Assembly: GCA_019420345.1 (NCBI GenBank) | Contig: JAHZHI010000055.1 | Location: forward strand, 1-64,000 | Direction of reading: 5' to 3' | Source of the DNA: Peptococcaceae bacterium | GTDB lineage: Bacteria; Bacillota; Peptococcia; Peptococcales; Peptococcaceae | DNA: 64,000 nt | Shown: positions 41,585 to 50,000 of the stretch, one piece after another | How positions within the stretch are numbered: the stretch's first letter is position 1 | Layout of the letters: every line of letters starts with the position of its first letter | Notes under the pieces: generated by a model | The model's database searches: none | The model's input: only the letters and a program-made list of their open reading frames with translations | What the model was told of the DNA's origin: nothing | Program-made: the position numbers and the translations under genes

Positions 41585-42784
41585 TCAATAATTTAAGAGA
41601 TGACCCATGCGGTCTTGTTTGGTCTTGAGATAGAATCGGTCATAGTCATTGGCTTCCATTTGAATTGGCACGCGTTCAACGATTTCCATGCCAAATTCTT
41701 CGAGCTGGTAGACTTTGTCCGGATTGTTGGTGAGCAGACGCATGCTCTTGACGCCAAGCTCGCGCAGAATCTGCGCACCGATGTAATACTCACGTTCATC
41801 GGCTGCAAAGCCAAGAGCGAGGTTGGCTTCCATGGTGTCCATGCCCTGATCCTGCAGTTCGTAAGCACGCAGCTTGTTGATGAGACCAATGCCGCGGCCT
41901 TCTTGGCGCATGTAAAGGAGCACGCCGCGGCCTTCGCGTTCGATCTGAGTCATGGCTGCAGCGAACTGCTGGCCGCAGTCGCAGCGCAGGGAGCCAAAGG
42001 TGTCGCCGGTAAGGCATTCTGAATGCACGCGGCAGAGCACGTTTTCGCCGTCGCCAATGTCGCCTTTCACGAGGGCAATGTGGTGCTCGCCATTGAGGCG
42101 ATTGACGAAACCATAAGCCTTAAAATCGCCGTATTTGGTCGGCATCTTCACGACGGCAGCCTGATCAACGAGTTTTTCGTGGGTCTTGCGATAATCCTGC
42201 AGATCCTTGATGGTGATGAAGGTCAGCCCCCACTCTTTGGCAAGCTCAACCAGCTCGGCGGTGCGCATCATGGTACCATCTTCGCGCATGATTTCGCAGC
42301 AGAGGCCGCATTCTTTGAGCCCGGCAAGGCGGCAGAGATCGACAGTGGCTTCGGTGTGGCCATTGCGTTCCAACACGCCGTTTTTCTTTGCGAGCAGTGG
42401 GAACATGTGTCCCGGACGTCGGAAATCTTCCGGCTTGGCATTCTCATCCACACACGCCATAGCGGTGATGGAACGTTCTGCGGCAGAAATGCCTGTGGTG
42501 GTCGATGCGTGGTCGATGGACACGGTAAACGCTGTTTCGTGGTTGTCGGTGTTCTGGGTCACCATCTGTGGCAGGCGCAGTTTTTCGATGTATTCTACAC
42601 TCATTGGCATACAAATGAGGCCTTTGGCATGGGTAGCCATGAAGTTAACATTTTCTGTGGTGGCAAATTCTGCCGCACAGATGAGATCGCCTTCATTTTC
42701 TCGGTCGGGATCGTCGGTCACAAGAATCAGTTTGCCTTGACGCAGATCTTCCAAGGCTTCTTCGATGGTGTTAAAGGTTGCCAT
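41585..42784 (-). CDS. ribBA: bifunctional DHBP synthase / GTP cyclohydrolase II RibBA
   Basis: 399 residues. N-terminal RibB half (1-200) with DDPDRENEGDLICAAE and GHMFPL. The C-terminal RibA half has SECLTGDTFGSLRCDCGQQ (zinc Cys) and RQEGRGIGL. It supplies both precursors of riboflavin. AGGAGG precedes the ATG; 12 bases separate it from ribE. Confidence 0.96.
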   Translation of the reverse strand: MATFNTIEEALEDLRQGKLILVTDDPDRENEGDLICAAEFATTENVNFMATHAKGLICMPMSVEYIEKLRLPQMVTQNTDNHETAFTVSIDHASTTTGISAAERSITAMACVDENAKPEDFRRPGHMFPLLAKKNGVLERNGHTEATVDLCRLAGLKECGLCCEIMREDGTMMRTAELVELAKEWGLTFITIKDLQDYRKTHEKLVDQAAVVKMPTKYGDFKAYGFVNRLNGEHHIALVKGDIGDGENVLCRVHSECLTGDTFGSLRCDCGQQFAAAMTQIEREGRGVLLYMRQEGRGIGLINKLRAYELQDQGMDTMEANLALGFAADEREYYIGAQILRELGVKSMRLLTNNPDKVYQLEEFGMEIVERVPIQMEANDYDRFYLKTKQDRMGHLLNY

Positions 42785-42796
42785 ATCTATTTCCTC

Positions 42797-43441
42797 CTAA
42801 AAGCCATATTCGGCTAAAAATTCTTTTGTAATGCCGCTCTTCGCAGGCGTTTCCGCCGGTTGGAGCAGTTTTTCAACGTATTTGCCAATGATGTCACATT
42901 CCAGATTCACCGTGTCGCCTTCGTGACGTTCTCGCAGCACTGTCTGTGCCACAGTATGAGGAATGGCTGAAATGGAAAAATCATGTTCGGTCACTGCAGC
43001 CACCGTAAGGCTGATGCCATCAATAGTGATCGAGCCTTTTTCAACGATGTAGCGCAAAAGTGCCGGCTCACAGGCCACGGTGTACCAAATGGCAGTATCG
43101 TCGCGCCGCAGTCGCGTGACACGGCCGGTGCCATCCACATGGCCGCTGACGATGTGCCCGCCAAAGCGTCCATCGGCAGCCATGGCCCGTTCCAAGTTCA
43201 CATGGGTGCCGCTGGCGCATTGTGCCAGCGAGGAACGGTTCAGGGTTTCATGCATGACATCTGCCGTAAAACCACCATTTGTCAACGATGTCACCGTCAG
43301 GCAAATGCCATTGACAGCAATGCTGTCGCCGATCTTGGTGCCTTCCAGCACCTTTTCACAGGCGATGGAGAGCACCGCTGAATGAGCACCGCGGCGAATG
43401 CCGCTGATGGTGCCAACTTCTTCAACAATCCCGGTGAACAT
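42797..43441 (-). CDS. ribE: riboflavin synthase alpha subunit RibE
   Basis: 214 residues made of two homologous lumazine-binding halves: MFTGIVEEVGTI with SIAVNGICLTVTS, and HIVSGHVDGTG with GSITIDGISLTV. Dismutates two lumazines to riboflavin. It overlaps the ribD end by 20 bases, and GAGGTGATC lies upstream of the ATG. Confidence 0.95.
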   Translation of the reverse strand: MFTGIVEEVGTISGIRRGAHSAVLSIACEKVLEGTKIGDSIAVNGICLTVTSLTNGGFTADVMHETLNRSSLAQCASGTHVNLERAMAADGRFGGHIVSGHVDGTGRVTRLRRDDTAIWYTVACEPALLRYIVEKGSITIDGISLTVAAVTEHDFSISAIPHTVAQTVLRERHEGDTVNLECDIIGKYVEKLLQPAETPAKSGITKEFLAEYGF

Positions 43442-44528
43442 GGTCGATCACCTCACTTTCAATCAAGATGTCTTCACCAAGGCGAGTGATCTCAGTAATA
43501 CGCAGCTGCGCCGCTTCATCAGGCGTATCAATGCCCACGCCTTCCACCGGCGTCTTGGCCTCTCTGCCGCCAAAGAGCTTCGGCGCAATATAGCTGCACA
43601 CCTTCTGCACGATGCCTGCTTCAAGCGCCGCCCAGTTCAAGGTGCCGCCGCCTTCTAATAAGACGCTGTCAACGCCCTCTTCGCCAAGGCGCTGCATCAG
43701 CACTGCGAGATCCACATGCCCTGCGTGTTCTGGCAGCACCCAAACGTTGCAGCCAGCTTTTTCGTATGGAGCACGCTTTTCCGGTACCGTCTCGCACGTA
43801 GCAATAAGCACCGGTGTTTCTTGTGCTGTCTGCACCAGCTTTGAAGACAGCGGTGTGCGCAGATGCGTGTCACAGACGATGCGCAGCGGATTGCGTCCGC
43901 CTGGCAGCCGGCAGGTAAGCTGCGGGTCATCCGCCAGCACGGTGCCCACGCCAACCATAATCGCTGCATAACGATGACGCAGCGCATGGCCATGTGCACG
44001 CGCTTCTTCGCCAGTCACCCAGCGTGACGCACCAGTATGGGTTGCAATCTTACCATCGAGGGTCATTGCAGCCTTCATCACCACAAAAGGCTGCTTGTGA
44101 CGAATATAATGTAAAAAGACTTCATTTAAGGCATCGCACTCAGCGCGCAGCACGTTCTCTGTGACGCTGATGCCATGGCTGCGCAAAATTGCAACCCCTT
44201 TGCCCGCCACCAACGGATTGGGGTCAGCCGAACCCACCACCACACGACGTATGCCTGCTGCAATGATGGCATCGGTGCAAGGCGGCTGCTTGCCATGATG
44301 ACAGCAAGGCTCCAAGGTCACATACATGGTCGCTCCTTCCACCGATTCTGTCGCATGCTTCAAGGCATTGCGCTCTGCATGCAAGTCGCCGTAACGTTCG
44401 TGCCAGCCTTCGCCGATCACACGTCCATCTTTCACGATCACCGCGCCCACCATCGGATTGGGCGACGTCCATCCGCAGCCGCGCTCTGCCAAGGCCAGCG
44501 CCTGGCGCATATAATCCTGATCGTTCAT
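43422..44528 (-). CDS. ribD: bifunctional deaminase/reductase RibD
   Basis: 368 residues. Zinc deaminase domain with HAERNAL and PCCHHGKQPPCTDAI, then a reductase domain with MTLDGKIATHTGASRWVTG and VLLEGGGTLNWAAL. Carries out steps two and three of riboflavin synthesis. The ATG at 44528 is chosen because GAGGTGATC lies 4-12 bases upstream; a GTG at 44537 lies inside that RBS. First gene under the FMN riboswitch. Confidence 0.95.
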   Translation of the reverse strand: MNDQDYMRQALALAERGCGWTSPNPMVGAVIVKDGRVIGEGWHERYGDLHAERNALKHATESVEGATMYVTLEPCCHHGKQPPCTDAIIAAGIRRVVVGSADPNPLVAGKGVAILRSHGISVTENVLRAECDALNEVFLHYIRHKQPFVVMKAAMTLDGKIATHTGASRWVTGEEARAHGHALRHRYAAIMVGVGTVLADDPQLTCRLPGGRNPLRIVCDTHLRTPLSSKLVQTAQETPVLIATCETVPEKRAPYEKAGCNVWVLPEHAGHVDLAVLMQRLGEEGVDSVLLEGGGTLNWAALEAGIVQKVCSYIAPKLFGGREAKTPVEGVGIDTPDEAAQLRITEITRLGEDILIESEVIDHVHRDC

Positions 44529-44551
44529 TGGGATCACCTCACAAAAGAAAA

Positions 44552-44581
44552 AGCCCTGAACGATCTTGACCGTTCAGGGCT
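44552..44581 (-). terminator. second terminator in the rib leader
   Basis: Perfect 11-bp stem AGCCCTGAACG/CGTTCAGGGCT (44552-44562 with 44571-44581), eight-base loop, T-run on the minus strand, 23 bases before the ribD start. Confidence 0.85.
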
Positions 44582-44595
44582 AAAAGTTTTTGAAA

Positions 44596-44626
44596 AAAAT
44601 AAATCTGGAATGATTGTCATTCCAGA
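44596..44626 (-). terminator. riboswitch-proximal terminator in the rib leader
   Basis: Stem TCTGGAATG/CATTCCAGA (44604-44612 with 44618-44626), five-base loop, T-rich run next. It follows the RFN element directly, in the place of its expression platform. Confidence 0.85.
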
Positions 44627-44650
44627 GCCTTCGCACGTGAAACATTCACG

Positions 44651-44765
44651 CGTTCCATCTTCTTTCATCCAGACTGTACTGTCGGCTTCGGAGTTTCACC
44701 GAATCATGCGCATCGCGCTCGTGGGCTTTACCACCGGTAGGGACTTGCACCCTGCCCTGAAGATT
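44651..44765 (-). promoter_or_regulatory. FMN riboswitch (RFN element)
   Basis: On the minus strand the conserved RFN blocks appear in order: CAGGGCAGGGTG, then CCCTACCGGTGGTAAAGCCC, GATTCGGTGAAACTCCGAAG, CCGACAGTACAGTCTGGATG and AGAAG. FMN binding should favour the downstream terminators and stop ribDEBAH transcription. Confidence 0.96.
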
Positions 44766-44789
44766 TGTTCTTATTCACTTATCGATTTC

Positions 44790-44818
44790 ATCATACGCCT
44801 TTATAGAGAGACTGTCAA
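44790..44818 (-). promoter_or_regulatory. rib operon promoter
   Basis: Minus strand TTGACA (44818-44813), 17-bp spacer, TATGAT (44795-44790), about 25 bases before the riboswitch. Confidence 0.85.
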
Positions 44819-44968
44819 GATCGATGTAGAAATATATCGACAATTTTCACCATAAATATCCATAAAGAACCTTTGTACACCTAATGGATAAATGCGACTT
44901 GTATTGTTGTGCAATTTGTTTTACTATTTATTATATTAAATCAATTTTTTAAGGGAGGCCTCCTTAAT

Positions 44969-46162
44969 ATGGAAACGCTGTCAAAAGATACCTTGATGCA
45001 CATTCGTCCAGTTTGGGCTGAAATTGATCTCGATGCCCTCGCATTTACCATTTCTTCAATCCGTGAACGCGCTGGCAAGGACCGTCATGTCGCCGCCGTT
45101 GTTAAAGCCAACGCTTATGGCCACGGTGCCGTAGAAATTATTCCAACACTTCTGGAAAATGGCGCTGATTTTCTCTGCGTGGCACTGCTCGATGAAGCAC
45201 TTGAAATCCGCAAAGCCGGATTCACCGATGTACCAATCTTGATTCTTGGTTACACCGAACCACAGCGTGCTGCTGAACTCGTCAAGTACGATATTCACCA
45301 AGCTGTCTTCACCTATGAACTCGCAAAAGCCATGAGCGATGCCGCTGTTGAACAGGGCAAAAAAGCATTGGTGCACATCAAAGCCGACACCGGCATGGGT
45401 CGTATCGGATTCCTGCCTACTGAAGAAAACCTCGATGCCATCGTTGACATTCTCTCCCTGCCTAACGTTGAATTCAGCGGGCTCTTCACCCACTTTGCCA
45501 AAGCCGACTATGCCGACAAGACTTACACCCATCTGCAGTGGGAACGTTACAACTACTTCCTCGACGGGCTCGAAAAGCGTGGCTTTACGCCAAAAATCCG
45601 TCACTGCGGCAACAGTGCTGTCATCGTTGACCATCCAGAATACTTCCTTGACATGGTTCGCCCAGGCATTATCCTCTACGGCGTATACCCAAGCGATGAA
45701 ACCCAGAATCAGAACATCGATGTTAAGCCAGCGCTCAGCCTCAAGGCCCGCATTTCCAACGTGAAACGCGAACATGCCGGCGAACGCATCAGCTACGGCG
45801 GCACCTACGAAACCGCTGAAGGCGATGTCATCGCCACACTGCCAATCGGTTATGCCGATGGCTGGATGCGCCTGATGTCCAACAATGGTGAAGTGCTCGT
45901 TCACGGCAAGCGCTGCAAGATCGTTGGCCGCGTCTGCATGGACCAGTGCATGATCAACGTTACCGATGTGCCAGACGTCAAGATTGGCGATGAAGTGGTC
46001 TTGATCGGCAGCCAAGGTGACGACCGCATCTCTATTGAAGAAGTGGTAAACCGCATCCCAACCATTCCTCACGAAATTTTCTGCGACATCAACCGCCGCG
46101 TTCCTCGTGTATATCTTAAGAATGGTGAGATCGTAAAGATCACACAGTATCTCTTAGACTAA
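44969..46162 (+). CDS. alr: alanine racemase
   Basis: 397 residues. Catalytic Lys in VVKANAYGHG (near residue 45), the second catalytic Tyr in RISYGGTY, and KADTGMGRIG. PLP enzyme making D-alanine for the wall. The ATG at 44969 has AAGGGAGG ten bases upstream; CCTT after the Shine-Dalgarno could pair back with AAGG. Divergent from the rib promoter with about 150 A+T-rich bases between. Confidence 0.95.
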   Translation: METLSKDTLMHIRPVWAEIDLDALAFTISSIRERAGKDRHVAAVVKANAYGHGAVEIIPTLLENGADFLCVALLDEALEIRKAGFTDVPILILGYTEPQRAAELVKYDIHQAVFTYELAKAMSDAAVEQGKKALVHIKADTGMGRIGFLPTEENLDAIVDILSLPNVEFSGLFTHFAKADYADKTYTHLQWERYNYFLDGLEKRGFTPKIRHCGNSAVIVDHPEYFLDMVRPGIILYGVYPSDETQNQNIDVKPALSLKARISNVKREHAGERISYGGTYETAEGDVIATLPIGYADGWMRLMSNNGEVLVHGKRCKIVGRVCMDQCMINVTDVPDVKIGDEVVLIGSQGDDRISIEEVVNRIPTIPHEIFCDINRRVPRVYLKNGEIVKITQYLLD

Positions 46163-46168
46163 TAATCG

Positions 46169-46203
46169 CGCCGCCTGTCGACCTTTGCGGTTGACAGGCG
46201 CGT
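46169..46203 (+). terminator. hairpin after alr
   Basis: CCTGTC and CGCG arms pair with GACAGG and CGCG across a loop, with a small bulge. The T-run is poor, so the strength is uncertain. Confidence 0.45.
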
Positions 46204-46275
46204 GCTGTCTTTGTAGAATAATAGGTATAGACTTTACGAAATTATTCATCATTGATAAAAGAGGAGACATGAACC

Positions 46276-46686
46276 ATGTATGTATTTGTACAGAGCAATT
46301 TTACCGATGCCCCTCATGCCCTGCATGAAGTTGAAGACTGCCTTGCTCGCGGTCTGACCACCAACGATTTTAAGGTTTTCATTTCCCCGGAAGGCGACGC
46401 CAAAATGTCCGCCAAAGAGCCACCGGTTGTTGAAGAACCGGAAGAAGCACCAAAGGGCAAGAAAAAAGATGATGGTCCTAAGTTTGACCCAGCTGGTTAC
46501 CTCTATTGGGCAAAGCTCAAAAAAGAAGTGCCAGTCAACATCATTGACCCTAGCGCCATCGACAGCCTTGACCAGCCGGAAGAAGTGAAACTCGCTCTTC
46601 ATGGCTCCCGCACACTGCTCGATCAGGGCCATATGCTGATCGTTGTGATTCAGCCAAGCCAACCACTCGACGAAAAGTTTGACTGA
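46276..46686 (+). CDS. conserved-looking small cytosolic protein, unknown
   Basis: 136 residues, no signal or membrane segment. N-terminal ~40 (MYVFVQSNFTDAPHALHEVE...) and C-terminal ~60 (YLYWAKLKKEVPVNIIDPS...LLDQGHMLIVVIQPSQPLDEKFD) look folded, joined by a charged linker of Glu/Pro/Lys (about 46-65). I do not recognise it. GAGGAG is nine bases before the ATG, and a strong terminator follows, so it is a real single gene. Confidence 0.6.
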   Translation: MYVFVQSNFTDAPHALHEVEDCLARGLTTNDFKVFISPEGDAKMSAKEPPVVEEPEEAPKGKKKDDGPKFDPAGYLYWAKLKKEVPVNIIDPSAIDSLDQPEEVKLALHGSRTLLDQGHMLIVVIQPSQPLDEKFD

Positions 46687-46702
46687 TCCCTGTTGTAAGG
46701 TC

Positions 46703-46735
46703 AAGAGACCTGCTGCAAACCGCAGCAGGTCTCTT
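46703..46735 (+). terminator. terminator of the 136-residue protein gene
   Basis: Perfect 14-bp stem (46703-46716 with 46722-46735), loop of five bases, short T-run. Confidence 0.9.
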
Positions 46736-46797
46736 TTATGTCTGTAAAGGCTATACACCGAGCTAATAATTTAATATTATGACATTTCAATAATGTA

Positions 46798-46827
46798 TTG
46801 ACATTTATAAATATTCCGCAGTACAAT
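46798..46827 (+). promoter_or_regulatory. gltB leader promoter
   Basis: TTGACA (46798-46803), 18-bp spacer, TACAAT (46822-46827). Predicted start near 46834, at the foot of the hairpin 46837-46877. Confidence 0.75.
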
Positions 46828-46836
46828 CTTAGCATC

Positions 46837-46882
46837 AAAGAGCGAGGGTGTTCGTTGAACGAACACCCTCGCTCTTTTTTCG
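46837..46882 (+). terminator. strong leader hairpin (attenuator or short RNA) before gltB
   Basis: 18-20 bp perfect stem (46837-46856 with 46858-46877) followed by T residues, starting at the predicted transcription start. It should end transcripts of about 45 bases unless something prevents it. gltB begins 130 bases later. A 14-bp palindrome ACAGCATATGCTGT at 46950-46963 lies in the rest of the leader and may be a regulator site or part of a second promoter. Confidence 0.8.
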
Positions 46883-47011
46883 TTTTTCCAGGCTTTTAAA
46901 TGTGTGCCGCACACAACGCCGAAAAATATTTTGAATAAAAATCCATGAAACAGCATATGCTGTATATATTGTTGTCACGATCCACCCTCATTGCCAAGAA
47001 AGGAGCCTGTT

Positions 47012-50000
47012 ATGAACGCATGTGAACACACGTCCCACAGCCTCTATGATCCGCGCTTTGAGCATGACGCCTGCGGCATCGGTGCTGTGGTCGCCATCGA
47101 TGGCAAACCGTCACACGAAATCGTGTCCGACGCGCTGCACATCGTTGAAAAACTGCGTCACCGCGCTGGCCGTGATGCCACCGGCAAGACAGGCGACGGC
47201 GTTGGGATTCTCTTGCAGATTCCCCACCGCTTGTTCGCCGCCGTCGCCCAAACACACCACGTCGATCTCGATACACCACGCAGCTATGCAGTCGGAATGT
47301 TTTTCTTTCCACAGGATGCGCTGACCCGTTCTCGACATCGCCGCCTCTTTGAGGTGATCCTCAACAAACACCATTTATCGCTGCTTTTCTGGCGGCAAGT
47401 GCCGATCCATCCAGAAATCCTCAGCGACGCAGCGCATTCCTGTATGCCATACATTTGCCAGTGCGTCATCCAACGGCCGGAACATGTGACAAGTGATCTC
47501 GCCTTTGACCGTGCGCTGTACATTGTGCGCCGCGAATTTGAGCAATCTGTTTCAGGCACTTATGTGGCGTCCTTGTCCTGCCGAACCATCGTCTACAAAG
47601 GGATGTTTCTGGTTGAGCAGCTGCGGCGCTTCTACGCCGATCTGGAAAATCCAAACTGCGCATCGGCGCTGGCACTGGTGCACTCCCGCTTCTCGACAAA
47701 CACGACGCCAAGCTGGGAACGCGCCCATCCAAACCGACTGATTCTGCACAATGGTGAAATCAACACCATTCGCGGCAACATCGATCGAATGCTGGCGCGT
47801 GAAGAAACGATGCATTCGCAAATCTTCTCAGAAAATCTCGATCAGATTTTTCCAGTTGTCAACCCTTCCGGTTCCGACTCGGCCATGCTTGACAACACCC
47901 TTGAATTTCTCATGTTCGCCGGTATGGAACTGCCCCATGCTGTCATGGTGACAATTCCAGAACCTTGGCAAAAGCAGCGTGACATCAGCCGCGCCTGCCG
48001 CGACATGTATCATTACTACGCCACCATGATGGAACCTTGGGACGGACCTGCCGCCATCCTCTTTTCTGACGGCGACCAAGTGGGTGCTGCCTTGGACCGC
48101 AACGGTCTGCGGCCACTGCGCTACTATCAAACCAAGGACCGCCTGATTCTGGCTTCAGAGGTTGGCGTCTTAGAAGTGCCGCCAGCTTCCATCCTGAAAA
48201 AAGGGCGGCTGGAGCCCGGAAAAATGCTGGTGGCCGATTTGATCTCCGGTGTTATTCTCGAAGACACTGCCGTTAAAGAAAAATACGCCAGCGCGCAGCC
48301 TTATGGCGAATGGCTGGACCGCGAGCTGGTCCTTCTGGCAGATCTGCCAACAGCAAAAACACGCGTTGAACGGCATCCGCAAACACTGCGCAGTCAGCTC
48401 TACAGAAACTTCGGTTACACCTTCGAAGATATTTATCATTCTATTTTGCCAATGGCCGCCTCGGGCACAGAGCCCATCGTTTCCATGGGAACAGATATTC
48501 CTCTGGCGGTGCTCTCCGAAGCTCCACAGCCATTGTTCAACTATTTCTATCAAATGTTCGCTCAAGTCACGAACCCGCCAATTGATGCGTATCGTGAAGA
48601 AAGCGTCATTGACACAACGATCTACGTCGGCACCGACGGCAATTTGCTGGAGGATTCTCCCAAAAACTGCCGCGTGCTGCAGCTGGACAGTCCCATCTTG
48701 ACCAGCATTGATATGCTGAAAATCAAGGCACTCCATATGCCAGGGCTGAAAAGCACTGTGATCTCTTTGCTTTACTATTGCAACACCTCACTAGAACATG
48801 CGCTTGAGCGCTTGTTCATCAACTGCGATAAGGCTTACCGAAACGGCGTGAATATTCTCATTCTTTCCGACCGTGGCGTTGACGAAAACCACACGGCGAT
48901 ACCTTCTCTGCTCGCCGTTTCGGCCTTACAGCAGTATTTGATTCATACAAAGAAACGCACCGCGGTTTCCATCATTCTGGAAAGCGCAGAGCCGCGTTCG
49001 GTGCATCATTTTGCGACACTTCTCGGTTACGGCGCCACTGCCGTCAATCCGTACCTGGCGCATGAATGCATCGACGAACTGATCGAAAACGGTCTGCTTG
49101 ACCGCGACAGCTCCGTCGCCATTGACGCCTACAACACCGCTGTCAAGAACGGCGTCGTGGAAATCGCTGCAAAAATGGGCATTTCCACCTTGCAATCCTA
49201 CCAAAGCGCACAGATCTTTGAAGCAGTCGGGATTTCATCAGCGGTCATCGACCGCTATTTCACAAACACCATCAGCCGCATCGAAGGCATCGGTCTTGAC
49301 GACATTGCTAAAACCGTGGACTGGCTCCATGACCGTGGTTTCGACCCAATGGGCCTGCCAAGCAGCACCACCCTTTCTACCACTGGCATGCACTGTCTGC
49401 GTTCTGAACCTGGCTCAGAAGACCATCTCTGGGACGCCAAAACCATCCTGGCTTTACAAAAAGCGGTGCGCGAAGATTCTTATGAGGCGTTCCAAGAATA
49501 CGCCGATCTTTCCAACCATGTGGTGCACCCTCACACCTTGCGGCGACTGCTGGATTTTGATTTCAGCCAAGCAACACCAATCCCACTGGATGAGGTGGAA
49601 GCGGAGACAGAGATTGTCAAACGGTTCAAAACCGGCGCCATGTCGCTCGGCTCCATCTCCCCAGAAGCCCACACCTGTCTTGCCATCGCTATGAACCGCA
49701 TTGGCGGGCGATCCAATTCAGGGGAAGGCGGTGAATCGCCAGACCGGTTGGAAACCGAATCTGGCTCAGCCATCAAACAAGTGGCCTCTGGCCGTTTCGG
49801 TGTCACCAGCGCTTACCTGACCAGTGCCAAAGAAATCCAAATCAAAATGGCACAAGGTGCCAAGCCTGGTGAAGGTGGGCATCTGCCAGGAAAGAAAGTC
49901 TGGCCACACATTGCCAAGCTGCGTTATGCAACACCTGGCGTGACGCTGATCTCGCCGCCACCGCATCACGATATTTACTCCATTGAAGACCTCGCGCAGC

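Noticed and set aside
46837..46882. Terminator belonging to the upstream 136-residue protein gene
   Set aside because: That gene already has a 14-bp terminator at 46703-46735, and a promoter lies between the two hairpins.
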